Of a stretch of 64,000 nucleotides of DNA, positions 26,870 to 35,291 are shown in pieces. The position numbers and the translations under genes are program-made. The notes below the pieces were generated by a model. That model had not been told where the DNA came from and did no database searches. It saw nothing but the letters and a program-made list of their open reading frames with translations. Position 1 is the first letter of the stretch; each line of letters begins with the position of its first letter. Origin of the DNA: Lachnoclostridium sp. An138 (GTDB lineage: Bacteria > Bacillota > Clostridia > Lachnospirales > Lachnospiraceae); the NCBI RefSeq assembly GCF_002160765.1, contig NZ_NFLF01000012.1:1-64000 (forward strand). The letters are read 5' to 3'.

Positions 26870-27706
26870 TTACAGGCTGCTTATCAAACCGGCCCCGTTC
26901 AGAAGCAGAATGAGGCCTCCCAGAACAATCCGGTACCAGCCGAACACCTGAAAATCATGCTTCCGGATATACCCCAGCAGAGCATGGATGACTGCCAGAG
27001 ACACCAGAAAAGCAGCCGCCATTCCGGCCAGCAGAATCAGAAGCTCCATCTGCGTAAACTGAAATCCATACTGCAGCATCCTCAAGAAACTTGCGCCAAA
27101 CATAACCGGCACTGCCAGATAGAAGGTAAACTCCGAAGCCGCCTTCCGGGAGACTCCAAGAATCAGAGCTCCCACGATCGTGGCGCCGGAGCGGGAGGTC
27201 CCGGGAAATACCGCTGCCAGAAGCTGAAAACAGCCGATGATCAGCACAGCCGGAACCGTCAGATCATCGATGGTCTTCATCACCGGCTCTCTTCCTCTGT
27301 TCCACCTCTCAATCACAATCATGGCGATTCCGAACACGATCAACGCAGCGGCCACCGGAACCGGATGATAAAACAGCGCTTCAAAGACACTGTCAAACAG
27401 GACTCCGACTATGGCTGCCGGAATACAGGCCAGGCAGATTTTTCCCCACAGAATCAATATCTTTTTTTCCAGCACAGGCTTTCCGCCCGCTCCGGTCCGT
27501 AAGGGAAAAAGCTTTTTCCAGTACAGCACTGCGACCGCCAGGACAGCCACCAGCTGGACAGCCACCAGAAACACACTGACGAAATCCGCAGACTCATTCA
27601 GACTGACAAATTCATTCAGAAGAATCATATGTCCGGTGCTGCTGATGGGCAGCCACTCCGTAAGTCCTTCCACAATTCCAAATAATAACGCCTTTAACAG
27701 CTCCAT
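26870..27706 (-). CDS. uppP: Undecaprenyl-diphosphate phosphatase
   Basis: Recycles the C55 lipid carrier for peptidoglycan and gives bacitracin tolerance. The family motifs are GIVEGLTEWLPISSTGHMIL (residues 10-29) and FPGTSRSGATIVGALILGVSR near residue 165, in a protein with about eight membrane spans. 278 residues is standard. It has its own terminator and no operon partner. Confidence 0.95.
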   Translation of the reverse strand: MELLKALLFGIVEGLTEWLPISSTGHMILLNEFVSLNESADFVSVFLVAVQLVAVLAVAVLYWKKLFPLRTGAGGKPVLEKKILILWGKICLACIPAAIVGVLFDSVFEALFYHPVPVAAALIVFGIAMIVIERWNRGREPVMKTIDDLTVPAVLIIGCFQLLAAVFPGTSRSGATIVGALILGVSRKAASEFTFYLAVPVMFGASFLRMLQYGFQFTQMELLILLAGMAAAFLVSLAVIHALLGYIRKHDFQVFGWYRIVLGGLILLLNGAGLISSL

Positions 27707-27824
27707 ATTGCTCTCTCCTTTGACCTCTGATTTTTTCCTGTCTCACTGATAGTACCCGTAAAAGCTAACGGAACCGAATAGAAAGATTAAATTTTTTCGA
27801 AACAAATTCTTAACTGCCCGCTTA

Positions 27825-27872
27825 AAAAAGAGTATCCGCAAATCCTCTTCCGGGCTTTCGGATACTCTTTTT
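27825..27872. terminator. Strong bidirectional terminator
   Basis: AAAAAGAGTATCCG pairs perfectly with CGGATACTCTTTTT around a 20-base loop, with T runs on both strands. It closes the redox operon read from the minus strand, 70 bases after the flavodoxin lipoprotein stop. Confidence 0.9.
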
Positions 27873-27942
27873 AAAGCTTTCCTGTGTTTTCTTATCTCTT
27901 ATTTTCTTAATTTCTCATATTAAGTTGGCAAAAGCACCTTCA

Positions 27943-28719
27943 TCAGAATCCAAGGCCGGCAAGCCAGGGCTCAATTTCCTCCTTGTTGTTTGCCGTCAAT
28001 CCCTCCGCAAGTTCTGCGTCCGGAGCCAGCTCCTCAAAAATATGAAGGCTGTTGTCGATGGAATCGCTGGCGCTGGTACAGAAGGGAACAATGGTCTTCC
28101 CACTGAAATCATAAGACTCCAGGAAGGTGTAAAGAGGCATCGGCAAGTCTGCGTTCCAGTTGGGATAGCCCAGGAAAATCGTATCATAATCATCCAGATT
28201 TTCTATCTGCGTGGCCAGCTCCGGCCTTGCATTGTCTGCTTTCTCATTGTAGGCAAACTCCAGAAGGGGATCATGGCTTCCTGGATACTCCTGAACAGTC
28301 TCAATCGCAAACAGATCGCCGCCTGTCTCCTGCTGAATCAGCTGCGCCACATACTCCGTATTTCCAAACACCTGTCCATCTGCCACCACACGGCTTGCTC
28401 CCGATACCGCGTCCGTTCCGTCAGTCTCCGGCACCGTAAAGTACGCAATCAGAATATTGCTTCCTGTCTCGTCTGACACAGCTGTGCTGCCTGAAGCTTC
28501 TGTCTCACTTCCGGCCGCATCCGCGGCCCCTGTACCGCTTCCGGCTGTATCTGCCGTATCATCCGCTCCGGCGTCTGCCTGGGTATCTTCCCCGGTATCT
28601 GTCTGAGTCTGCGCGTCGGCAGAGGAGTCCGCCTGGCCTGAAGCGCTCTGGCTCCCGCATGCGGCCAGAGATAAGGCCATTGTCATACAGAGAATCATGG
28701 ATACTGCTTTCTTCTTCAT
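27943..28719 (-). CDS. Flavodoxin-domain lipoprotein
   Basis: 258 residues. The signal peptide ends in a lipobox (MALSLAAC), followed by an Ala/Thr/Asp/Ser linker to about residue 95 and a flavodoxin_4-type domain (NILIAYFTVPETDGTDAV, then TIFLGYPNWNADLPMPLYTF). The export signal places a flavin protein outside the membrane, which is unusual because flavodoxins normally fold with FMN in the cytosol. Last gene of the six-gene redox operon. Confidence 0.9.
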   Translation of the reverse strand: MKKKAVSMILCMTMALSLAACGSQSASGQADSSADAQTQTDTGEDTQADAGADDTADTAGSGTGAADAAGSETEASGSTAVSDETGSNILIAYFTVPETDGTDAVSGASRVVADGQVFGNTEYVAQLIQQETGGDLFAIETVQEYPGSHDPLLEFAYNEKADNARPELATQIENLDDYDTIFLGYPNWNADLPMPLYTFLESYDFSGKTIVPFCTSASDSIDNSLHIFEELAPDAELAEGLTANNKEEIEPWLAGLGF

Positions 28720-28755
28720 AAATCAATCTGCTCCTTTCAATCACTTTCTTCTTTT

Positions 28756-29256
28756 TTATTTTCCTGTCCCGGCGCCCTTTCGCAGCGCTGCCGCCGCGCT
28801 CTTTTCCGCAGAGCCTTTCCCCGCCCCGGCCTTTGTCTTTCCCCAGAAAGGCAGGCGGATGTGCATGCCACCGTGCACAGAGACCAGAATCGTTCCCCAG
28901 GAACCGGCCGCCACATGAAACGGGCGGATGAGATAAGCCTCTCTCATGCCCAAAAGCGGGGCGAAAATATCCTGGGAGAGATAGATTCCCGTGCCCATGG
29001 CTGCCAGCATACTGACAAGCGTCAGAAGATTCACCGCCGTCAGCATGCTCCGGTATCCGGCGTATCTTCCTTTCAGAAGCGCCCGATACCATCTGCGGTT
29101 CATGATGTTGTGGCCGAGGAACAGCAGTAAAAGCAGTATGCCTGCCAGCTCATGAAACAGATTTCCTGTGGCCTGGTAGCTCATAACCAGGATCATCAGA
29201 ACAGTCATGCCCAAATCCAGGGTTCTTCGGCTTTTCTTTCCCGTCAGTCTTCCCAT
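28756..29256 (-). CDS. DUF4405-like membrane protein, probable heme b
   Basis: 166 residues with about four membrane spans. Histidines lie in or near spans at FHELAG, FLGHNIMNRRWY, RPFHVAAGSW and LVSVHGGMH. This spacing is that of DUF4405/cytochrome b-like proteins, in which paired histidines bind heme. A basic C-terminal tail is cytosolic. It is placed between two anchored flavodoxins and an EFR1 ferredoxin, so transmembrane electron transfer is a reasonable inference. Confidence 0.75.
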   Translation of the reverse strand: MGRLTGKKSRRTLDLGMTVLMILVMSYQATGNLFHELAGILLLLLFLGHNIMNRRWYRALLKGRYAGYRSMLTAVNLLTLVSMLAAMGTGIYLSQDIFAPLLGMREAYLIRPFHVAAGSWGTILVSVHGGMHIRLPFWGKTKAGAGKGSAEKSAAAALRKGAGTGK

Positions 29257-29304
29257 GTATTCCGCCCTCCATCTTTATCCACTGCCAGTCTGCCGCGAAA
29301 CATT

Positions 29305-30084
29305 TTACTCACCCCGTTCTTTTGTCCGGCAGTTCGCCTCCACAAGATCCTTCAGAGATATATGCTCATTCCGGTATCTTGCGCTGGGGTTTTTCTCCGG
29401 TACGGTCAGCCCGATGGCCTTCTGGGGACAGCTGTGAACGCAGGCCAGACAGGTCTCACATGTTCCCGGCACATGCACGGCCCGGCCCTTCTCCATGCGG
29501 ATAGAACCGGACGGACAGACGCGGACGCAGATGCCGCAGCCCACGCAGCCCTCTCCGACCCGGATCAGATGCTGCCATGCGTCCGCCGGAAGCTTAGTCA
29601 TTCCCACCAGGAACTGCTGATGTGCCGCGCGATCCGTATCCGTCACTTTTGCAATTCCCCGTTTCCGGCTGTCAATGTCTGCTCTGATGGCCGCCAGCTG
29701 CTCCTCCACTTTTTTGTCCAGCTTCATCTGCTCATCCATATCAAAGGACGGCAGCCAGTTATCCACCATCAGAAGCACATTAATATAGGATGGCCAGATT
29801 CCGCACTTCTCGCAGAGCTCCGCAGCCAGCTCTGCCGCGCCGCCATGCCTGTTCCCATAGGTCAGCACCATGTAAAAATAGTCCGTATGAAAGGTTTCCT
29901 TTTTCAGAAACTCCCGCACCATCGACGGAACCTCATGCCCGTATACCGGGCAGACAATTCCGATTTTATCCGCCTCAAAGGTCATAGGCTCCTTGTCTAT
30001 GATCTGAGGAATACTGACCAGCTCCTCCTCCAGATATCTTGCCGCGTATAGACTGTTTCCTGTCCCTGTAAAATAAAAAATCAT
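29305..30084 (-). CDS. EFR1-type flavodoxin-ferredoxin fusion protein
   Basis: 259 residues. An N-terminal flavodoxin-like domain begins MIFYFTGTGNSLYAARYL. The C-terminal domain has two 4Fe-4S clusters, CVGCGICVRVCPSG and CETCLACVHSCP. No signal peptide, so cytosolic. Its ATG overlaps the stop of the upstream hydrolase (ATGA). It would carry one- or two-electron equivalents within the operon's redox chain. Confidence 0.9.
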   Translation of the reverse strand: MIFYFTGTGNSLYAARYLEEELVSIPQIIDKEPMTFEADKIGIVCPVYGHEVPSMVREFLKKETFHTDYFYMVLTYGNRHGGAAELAAELCEKCGIWPSYINVLLMVDNWLPSFDMDEQMKLDKKVEEQLAAIRADIDSRKRGIAKVTDTDRAAHQQFLVGMTKLPADAWQHLIRVGEGCVGCGICVRVCPSGSIRMEKGRAVHVPGTCETCLACVHSCPQKAIGLTVPEKNPSARYRNEHISLKDLVEANCRTKERGE

Positions 30085-31541
30085 TCTTCGTTCTCTCCTT
30101 CCACTGCTTCCAGACGTACGGTTCCGGAGGTGTCTGCCATTCTCTCGGCCCCTTCCACGGCTTTTCCCATGGGAATCACCGGAACGATGGTCTGGTCATA
30201 GATATCGTCATAAAAGATTGCCAGGTCCGGCCCCGCCGCCCAATATCCAAAGTCCCCGATTTCATAGTTTCTTGTGGTCGGTTCGTTTGTGGAAAGGGGA
30301 GACGGCAGCGTCATACCCTTTGCAAAATTATTTCTTTCTATCAGCTCCATTTCCAAAGGCAGCTTCTGATACAGATCCAGAGCGGCCGCGGAATCATTCA
30401 GCGTAATCAGTACCTCCACATCTCCCGCTGTCATCCGGATCTGCTTTCCCTCCGCACTGGTGATGGCATCCGCACTTCCTGCTGCATCCCCAGAGGCCGC
30501 GCCTGTATTCCCGGCAGGATCTGCAGAGCCTGTGGAAGCTGTGGTTCTGGCACCCTCCAGGTAATCCAGCATATAGTCGATGGCTTCTTCCGCGTCCGCT
30601 CCGGAAAATCCGTGTCCGCCTCCATCTATCACTTTCAGTTCTGCCGAAGGATAGACCTCAAGGGCCCGTTCCGAATAGGAAAGGGGAACGATGCTGTCCG
30701 CGTCTCCGTGAATCAGAAGCACATCTCTTCCGTAGTTTCCAATATCCTCATAAATATCATATCCTATCAACGGCTCAAAATAGGCGCGCCCCACATCCAT
30801 CCACATAAAATGGTATGTGTCCGGTATCTCATCGACGCTCCGGAACAGACGATTGGCCTCGTCCGCCAGCACAAAAGCCGGATACAGCAGAACCATGCCC
30901 CGGATCTCCTCCTCATGGGCCGCCCCTGCCAGAGCGGAGACTGCGCCTCCCTGGCTGGTTCCCATCAGAAACAGATTGCTGCTGTCCACAAACGCAAGCC
31001 CCTGCATCATCCGGATGACGGCCTCCAGATCCGCCTGTTCCGTAAAGACGGACATCTCAAGGGTGGAGCCATCGCTCCGGCTTCCGGGCGATCCGCCGCA
31101 GAAATCAAAGCAGTACACCACATATCCCTTTTCCGCCAGTGCCTGCGCATACTGGGCTCCCACCCGGTAATTGCCGCCGTATCCGTGGGAAAAGATGACC
31201 GCCGGCATCTGTTCTCCCGCATCCCGCGGAATGTAAATCACGCCATAGATCCGATTGCCGTCACGCTCCGCCCAGAGCTCCTGCGTCTCATACGCATACA
31301 CTGTTTCCGTACCTGCAGCGCCTCCTTCTGAAGCGGAGCCTGCTGCTCCGCCATCCCGCGCGCTGTCAGACGGGGAACCGCTATCCTGTGTTCCGCCGCT
31401 CTGCACTGCTTCACCATTCTGCGTTCCTTCACTGCTCTGCGTTCCGCCCTGCGGCGCTTCCGCGCCGCCTCTTGCCCTCCCGCAGGCTGCAAGCGAAAGG
31501 GAAAGCAGAACCGCCAGCGCAATATTCACTGTTTTTTTCAT
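30081..31541 (-). CDS. Alpha/beta hydrolase-cyclophilin-like lipoprotein
   Basis: 486 residues. Signal peptide with lipobox SLAACG, then a Gly/Ser/Gln-rich linker to about residue 75. An alpha/beta hydrolase domain follows, with nucleophile motif GTSQGG, acid near IHGDADS and histidine in GGGHGF. A second Ala/Ser-rich linker leads to a C-terminal cyclophilin-like domain (IRMTAGDVEVLITLNDSAAA, then FGYWAAGPDLAIFYDD). The second domain type often sits beside flavodoxins in Clostridia. Both domains would act at the cell surface. The substrate is unknown. Confidence 0.88.
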   Translation of the reverse strand: MKKTVNIALAVLLSLSLAACGRARGGAEAPQGGTQSSEGTQNGEAVQSGGTQDSGSPSDSARDGGAAGSASEGGAAGTETVYAYETQELWAERDGNRIYGVIYIPRDAGEQMPAVIFSHGYGGNYRVGAQYAQALAEKGYVVYCFDFCGGSPGSRSDGSTLEMSVFTEQADLEAVIRMMQGLAFVDSSNLFLMGTSQGGAVSALAGAAHEEEIRGMVLLYPAFVLADEANRLFRSVDEIPDTYHFMWMDVGRAYFEPLIGYDIYEDIGNYGRDVLLIHGDADSIVPLSYSERALEVYPSAELKVIDGGGHGFSGADAEEAIDYMLDYLEGARTTASTGSADPAGNTGAASGDAAGSADAITSAEGKQIRMTAGDVEVLITLNDSAAALDLYQKLPLEMELIERNNFAKGMTLPSPLSTNEPTTRNYEIGDFGYWAAGPDLAIFYDDIYDQTIVPVIPMGKAVEGAERMADTSGTVRLEAVEGENEE

Positions 31542-31597
31542 GTATTCTCCTTTTTATCGGCTGCTTACCAGCTGCGGCGCAGATGCGCACGCTGCTC

Positions 31598-32221
31598 TTA
31601 CAGATTCAGGTCCAGCTCTTCCAGCCAGCCTTCTATCTCACCAGTGCTGCTGATGCGGTTTTCCCCGTACACGGCCAGCCCCTCGCAGGACTGCAGGAAA
31701 GTCGGCATGGTCTCGCTGATGTCGCTTCCTCCGCTGGTACAGAAGGGAACCACCAGCTTTCCGGCCAGGTCATAGCTTTCCAGAAAGGTATTCACAGGAG
31801 CCGGCGTGGCATGAAACCATACCGGATAGCCCACAAATACAATGTCGTAATCCTCCATGTTTTCTACGGTCCCGGCAAGCTCCGGCCGGGAATTCCTGCG
31901 AATCTCCATATTGGACTGCATATATACATTGGAATAGGCTTCCTTTGGCGCAATCTCATACAGATCCGCGCCGGTCTGGCTGCTCAAAGCCTCCGCTGCC
32001 CTCCGGGTCGTTCCCGAATAGGAGAAATACGCCACCAGAACCCGCTTTCCCTCCTTTGCGGCTATCTCATCTTTCAGCTGTTCCGTTTCCGCTTCGCCCA
32101 GAGATCTGTCGGGCAGCCGCCGGAACATGGCCGGATAGCGGAAAATGTTGTATGCTGTCAAAAGCGCAAGAAGAATGATAATCACCATAATCACTGTAAT
32201 CAGGCCTCTTTTCTGCTTCAT
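31598..32221 (-). CDS. Membrane-anchored flavodoxin
   Basis: 207 residues. One N-terminal membrane span (about residues 7-27, ITVIMVIIILLALLTAYNIF) precedes a flavodoxin domain starting VLVAYFSYSGTTRRAAEALS, with the FMN phosphate loop SYSGTT. FVGYPVWFHATPAPV is the isoalloxazine region. The hydrophobic head is not followed by a cysteine, so it is a membrane anchor rather than a lipoprotein. Which side the domain faces cannot be settled from charge alone. Confidence 0.88.
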   Translation of the reverse strand: MKQKRGLITVIMVIIILLALLTAYNIFRYPAMFRRLPDRSLGEAETEQLKDEIAAKEGKRVLVAYFSYSGTTRRAAEALSSQTGADLYEIAPKEAYSNVYMQSNMEIRRNSRPELAGTVENMEDYDIVFVGYPVWFHATPAPVNTFLESYDLAGKLVVPFCTSGGSDISETMPTFLQSCEGLAVYGENRISSTGEIEGWLEELDLNL

Positions 32222-32231
32222 GGCGTCTCCC

Positions 32232-33377
32232 TTACATGCATTCCATCAGGATCTCATAGATTTCGTCCCGAGCAAGCTCACGCGGTCCGCATTTGATGAT
32301 ATTGCTGGTGTCCGCCACCTTCCGGAGAAGCTCCGGCGTGATTTCCACCTTTGTTCTCAGCTCTGTCAGCTTCGTGGGAAGGCCGCATTCCCGGATAAAG
32401 GCCGCCAGCGCCTCGACGCCTTCCTCTGCCGTCTCCTCGCCAAAGACCTCCCAGGCAAACCGTGTGAATTTCTCTTCCGCGTCTTTCATAATATGGCGGT
32501 AGTAGGCCGGATGAATCACCGCCAGTCCCTGGCCGTGGTTGCAGTCTGTGTACGCGCCAAGCTGATGCTCAATCTGGTGCGCCTGGAAGTCCGTCAGGCG
32601 TCCCACCTTCAGGATTCCGTTTTCCGCCATGGCGGAATCCCACATAAGATTTCCTCTCGCCTGCATATCGTCGATATTTTTCAGAAGGCGGTGCATATTG
32701 ACCACCGTATTGCGCATGATGGCCAGAGCCACATCATCCGATACATTGTCCTGATCGGAATTTCCAAAGTAAGTCTCCATGGCATGGCTTAAGGTGTCGA
32801 AAGCGCCGGAAAGCACCTGCATTCTGGGGACAGAGGCCGTGTACGCCGGGTCAAGCACTGCAAACCGGGCTGCTGTTCCCACGATGGGACCCTTCCAGTT
32901 CTTATCTTCGCAGGTAATGACTGCGCCTGAATTCATCTCCGCGCCGGTTCCCGAAGCCGTAACCACCACGCCCATGGGAATGCCTGCGGCCGGGAACTGT
33001 CCTTTCTGATATTCCATGCTCCAGATGTCCTCCTCCAGCACAGTCTGGGCGGAAACCACTTTACAGCAGTCTGCTACGCTCCCTCCTCCCACAGCCAGAA
33101 TGAAATCCACGCTCTTCTCTCTTGCCAGGGCCGCGCCCTCCTGCACCTTGGCATAAGTCGGATTGGACATAATTCCTGAAAAGTCCACAATCTCCTTTCC
33201 CGCTTCTTTTAAAAGTCCGGTAATCTCATCATAGATGCCGTTGGTTTTCACTGAACCGCCGCCATAGGCCAGCATCACTGTCTTTCCGACATTCCCGAGC
33301 TCCGCCTTCAATGCCTTTGCGGCTGCCCCTTCTCCAAAATAGACCTTTGTAGGATAAGTAAATGTAAATTCGTTCAT
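32232..33377 (-). CDS. Iron-containing alcohol dehydrogenase (BDH/YqhD-like)
   Basis: 381 residues. NAD(P)-binding GGGSVADCCK, metal-binding AFDTLSHAMETYF and DCNHGQGLAVIHPAYYRH are intact. YqhD-like enzymes reduce reactive aldehydes with NADPH, which would suit a MerR-controlled stress operon. The exact aldehyde is unknown. Start behind AAGGAGG. First gene of the operon, divergent from merR, with its -10 (TACAAT) next to a palindrome. Confidence 0.92.
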   Translation of the reverse strand: MNEFTFTYPTKVYFGEGAAAKALKAELGNVGKTVMLAYGGGSVKTNGIYDEITGLLKEAGKEIVDFSGIMSNPTYAKVQEGAALAREKSVDFILAVGGGSVADCCKVVSAQTVLEEDIWSMEYQKGQFPAAGIPMGVVVTASGTGAEMNSGAVITCEDKNWKGPIVGTAARFAVLDPAYTASVPRMQVLSGAFDTLSHAMETYFGNSDQDNVSDDVALAIMRNTVVNMHRLLKNIDDMQARGNLMWDSAMAENGILKVGRLTDFQAHQIEHQLGAYTDCNHGQGLAVIHPAYYRHIMKDAEEKFTRFAWEVFGEETAEEGVEALAAFIRECGLPTKLTELRTKVEITPELLRKVADTSNIIKCGPRELARDEIYEILMECM

Positions 33378-33500
33378 GATAAGTTCCTCCTTCTTCTTTC
33401 CTTCTTGTCCGGCATCAATCTGCCGCCTTTGCTTTCCTTTTCCGCCGCTCTTTTTGCGGTTTTTCCTGTAAAACAGGACCTTTTTCTTCTTTACACAGAG

Positions 33501-33531
33501 ATTGTATCAACCGGTTGTAACCACCGATCAG
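33501..33531 (-). promoter_or_regulatory. Candidate MerR operator and operon promoter
   Basis: The perfect palindrome CAACCGGTTG (33508-33517) lies directly upstream of the minus-strand -10 TACAAT (33501-33506), inside the spacer. This is the usual MerR arrangement. With the 19-base spacer expected for MerR promoters the -35 would be CTGATC, a poor match, so the promoter call is tentative. Confidence 0.5.
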
Positions 33532-33561
33532 GGGATTTGTCTGAACTGAAATGGAGGGTAA

Positions 33562-33972
33562 ATGATGTACACAATGATGCAGGTATGCAAAGAAACCGAT
33601 ATGACCTACCAGGCCCTGAAGTTTTACTTCAACGAGGGCCTGATTCCCAATGTAAAGAGGGATAAAAATAACCGGAGAGTCTTTGATGAACGGGATGTAA
33701 AATGGATCAAAGACCTGGTCTGCCTGAAAAAATGCGGCATGAGCATCCAGGAAATGAAGGACTATCTGGCACTGTGTCTTCAGGGACAGTCTACGATTCC
33801 CCAGCGTCAGAAAATGCTTGATAAAAAAAGAGAAGCCCTGCTTACCTCTATGGAGGAGCTGAAGGGCTGTGTGAATTACATTGACTGGAAACAGAATTTT
33901 TACAATGATGTGCTGTCCGGAAAGCGCCCCTATGTGAGCAATCTGATTCCCGCGGAGGATCAGTCTGCATAA
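33562..33972 (+). CDS. MerR family transcriptional regulator
   Basis: 136 residues. The N-terminal winged helix (MQVCKETDMTYQALKFYFNE, RRVFDERDVKWIKDLVCLKK) is of the aldehyde/YhdM-like MerR branch. A coiled coil (RQKMLDKKREALLTSMEEL) follows. One cysteine in the HTH, one in CLKKCGMS and CLQGQ are candidates for electrophile sensing. Divergent from the redox operon, which it probably controls. The start may be either of two adjacent ATG codons. Confidence 0.9.
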   Translation: MMYTMMQVCKETDMTYQALKFYFNEGLIPNVKRDKNNRRVFDERDVKWIKDLVCLKKCGMSIQEMKDYLALCLQGQSTIPQRQKMLDKKREALLTSMEELKGCVNYIDWKQNFYNDVLSGKRPYVSNLIPAEDQSA

Positions 33973-34035
33973 GCAGTCTTAGTTCCGTAAGGAGCGGAAC
34001 CGGAGCCTTGAAGAGGCAGCGAGTACGCATGTGGT

Positions 34036-34066
34036 CGGGTGACTGTGAATAGTAACCTTTTTAGAG
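34036..34066 (+). terminator. Weak terminator after merR
   Basis: GGTGACT pairs with AGTAACC (one mismatch) around GTGAAT, then CTTTTT. An additional GTTCCG/CGGAAC hairpin lies 50 bases earlier. Confidence 0.45.
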
Positions 34067-34094
34067 CAGTTGTCAATTGTTTTCCAAAAATTAA

Positions 34095-34123
34095 TTGACA
34101 ATCCTGTATGTATCACTTAAAAT
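34095..34123 (+). promoter_or_regulatory. Promoter of the candidate small RNA
   Basis: TTGACA (34095-34100), a 17-base spacer, TAAAAT (34118-34123). The -35 lies in the right arm of an inverted repeat, TTGTCAATT-N14-AATTGACAA, spanning 34071-34102. Confidence 0.75.
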
Positions 34124-34129
34124 AGATGT

Positions 34130-34216
34130 ACAATAAATCCAGTAGTGTCACTACTGAACGGGCTGGTCGAAAGGCCCTGGTCCACCGAGCGGCGGGGAAT
34201 TTCCCCGCCATTTTTT
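34130..34216 (+). ncRNA. Candidate free-standing small RNA, about 87 nt
   Basis: Between a consensus promoter and a near-perfect terminator lies a compact sequence with no reading frame. Predicted elements are hairpin CAGTAGT-GTC-ACTACTG (34139-34155) and hairpin GGTC-GAAA-GGCC with a GNRA loop (34165-34176). The third is the terminator GGCGGGGAA-T-TTCCCCGCC plus TTTTTT (34191-34216). No gene follows on the same strand, because the next gene is convergent, so it is not an mRNA leader. It does not match riboswitch consensus sequences that I know. Confidence 0.6.
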
Positions 34217-34354
34217 CTAAACTCCAAAATTTTCCTTGTTAAAATTTTGTATGCTGTCATTTTGCACTCAATGGCCGTAATCGTTTTACGATACCCTGTA
34301 TCTTCTTTTCCAGATGGTGCGTCAAACCCCCGGCCACGATTCGCAGGCTTTTCT
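34217..34354. other. AT-rich intergenic segment
   Basis: Between the small RNA and the convergent DMT gene. It contains one AT-only inverted repeat, CAAAATTTT-N7-AAAATTTTG (34226-34250), which may end transcription from the DMT gene. Nothing else supportable. Confidence 0.4.
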
Positions 34355-35227
34355 TCACAGCAGCGCCATAGCTGCGGTTCCCACGGTCAGAAGCGCAAGG
34401 CCGGCGGCCGCTCTTCTGCTCAGTTTCTCCCCAAACACAAAATAGGAAAATACCACGGTAACCAGCACGCTCAGCTTGTCTACAGGCGCTACCACGCTGG
34501 CGGGCCCGTCCTGAAGCGCCCGGTAATAGCACAGCCAGGAGGCTCCTGTGGCCACGCCGGACAGACAGATAAAGCCCAGCTCCCGGCGGGAAATGTTTTG
34601 GACCTCGCCGCCCTTTTTCTGAATGGCCACCATGAGCCAGGCCATCACCAGCACCACGCAGGTGCGGATCGCGGTTCCCAGATTGGACTCCACGCCGGAA
34701 ATTCCTATCTTGCCGAGAATCGAGGTCAGGCTGGCGAAAAAGGCCGAACCGGCCGCATAGAGAAACCAGCTGTATGTTCCGCTCCCTTCCGCCGTCTCTC
34801 CTTTGGCATCCTTTTTCTCGATCATCAGAAAAATTCCCGCCGCGATCACGAGAACCGCCGCTGCTTTCGGCAGGGAGATACCCTCTCCGAGAAAAATAAG
34901 CGCCAGCAGAATCGTAAGAGCCGTGCTGGACTTATCCACAGGCACCACCTTGTTGATATCGCCGATCTGAAGGGCCCTGAAATAGCACAGCCAGGAAGCT
35001 CCTGTGGCCGCACCGGACAAAATCAGAAACAGCAGGGTATATCCGCTGATGGACCCCAGCTGATCCCAGGAGCCCGCCGCCAGAACCATTATCCAGGAAA
35101 AAATCAATACTATAACTGTACGCACAGCCGTCGCAACCGTAGAATCCGTGTTTCGTATCCCGCATTTTGCCAGAATCGAGGTGATGCCGGCAAAAAAAGC
35201 GGAGCCTGCGGCATAAAGGAGCCACAT
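34355..35227 (-). CDS. EamA/DMT superfamily transporter
   Basis: 290 residues, ten membrane spans in two homologous halves. Each half begins with the same motif, LYAAGSAFFAGITSILAKCG and LYAAGSAFFASLTSILGKIG, and carries GAATGASWLCYFRALQIGD or its near copy. This internal duplication defines EamA pairs. Substrate unknown. Monocistronic, with a hairpin between it and the upstream P-type ATPase. Confidence 0.9.
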   Translation of the reverse strand: MWLLYAAGSAFFAGITSILAKCGIRNTDSTVATAVRTVIVLIFSWIMVLAAGSWDQLGSISGYTLLFLILSGAATGASWLCYFRALQIGDINKVVPVDKSSTALTILLALIFLGEGISLPKAAAVLVIAAGIFLMIEKKDAKGETAEGSGTYSWFLYAAGSAFFASLTSILGKIGISGVESNLGTAIRTCVVLVMAWLMVAIQKKGGEVQNISRRELGFICLSGVATGASWLCYYRALQDGPASVVAPVDKLSVLVTVVFSYFVFGEKLSRRAAAGLALLTVGTAAMALL

Positions 35228-35262
35228 GTCAAATTCCCTCTTTCTCTCAGTCCAGTTTTATT

Positions 35263-35291
35263 CCCGCAGTCAGCTCACTGCGGGGTTTTTT
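35263..35291. terminator. Terminator between P-type ATPase and DMT genes
   Basis: CCCGCAGT-CAGCTC-ACTGCGGG, with six T on the plus-strand side. It also follows the minus-strand ATPase stop directly, so it probably ends that transcript, though the T run on that side is weak. Confidence 0.6.

Noticed and set aside
34130-34216. Small RNA as a known riboswitch (guanidine, ZTP, fluoride, c-di-GMP) or hammerhead ribozyme.
   Set aside because: The conserved core bases of those families are absent, and no gene follows in the same direction.
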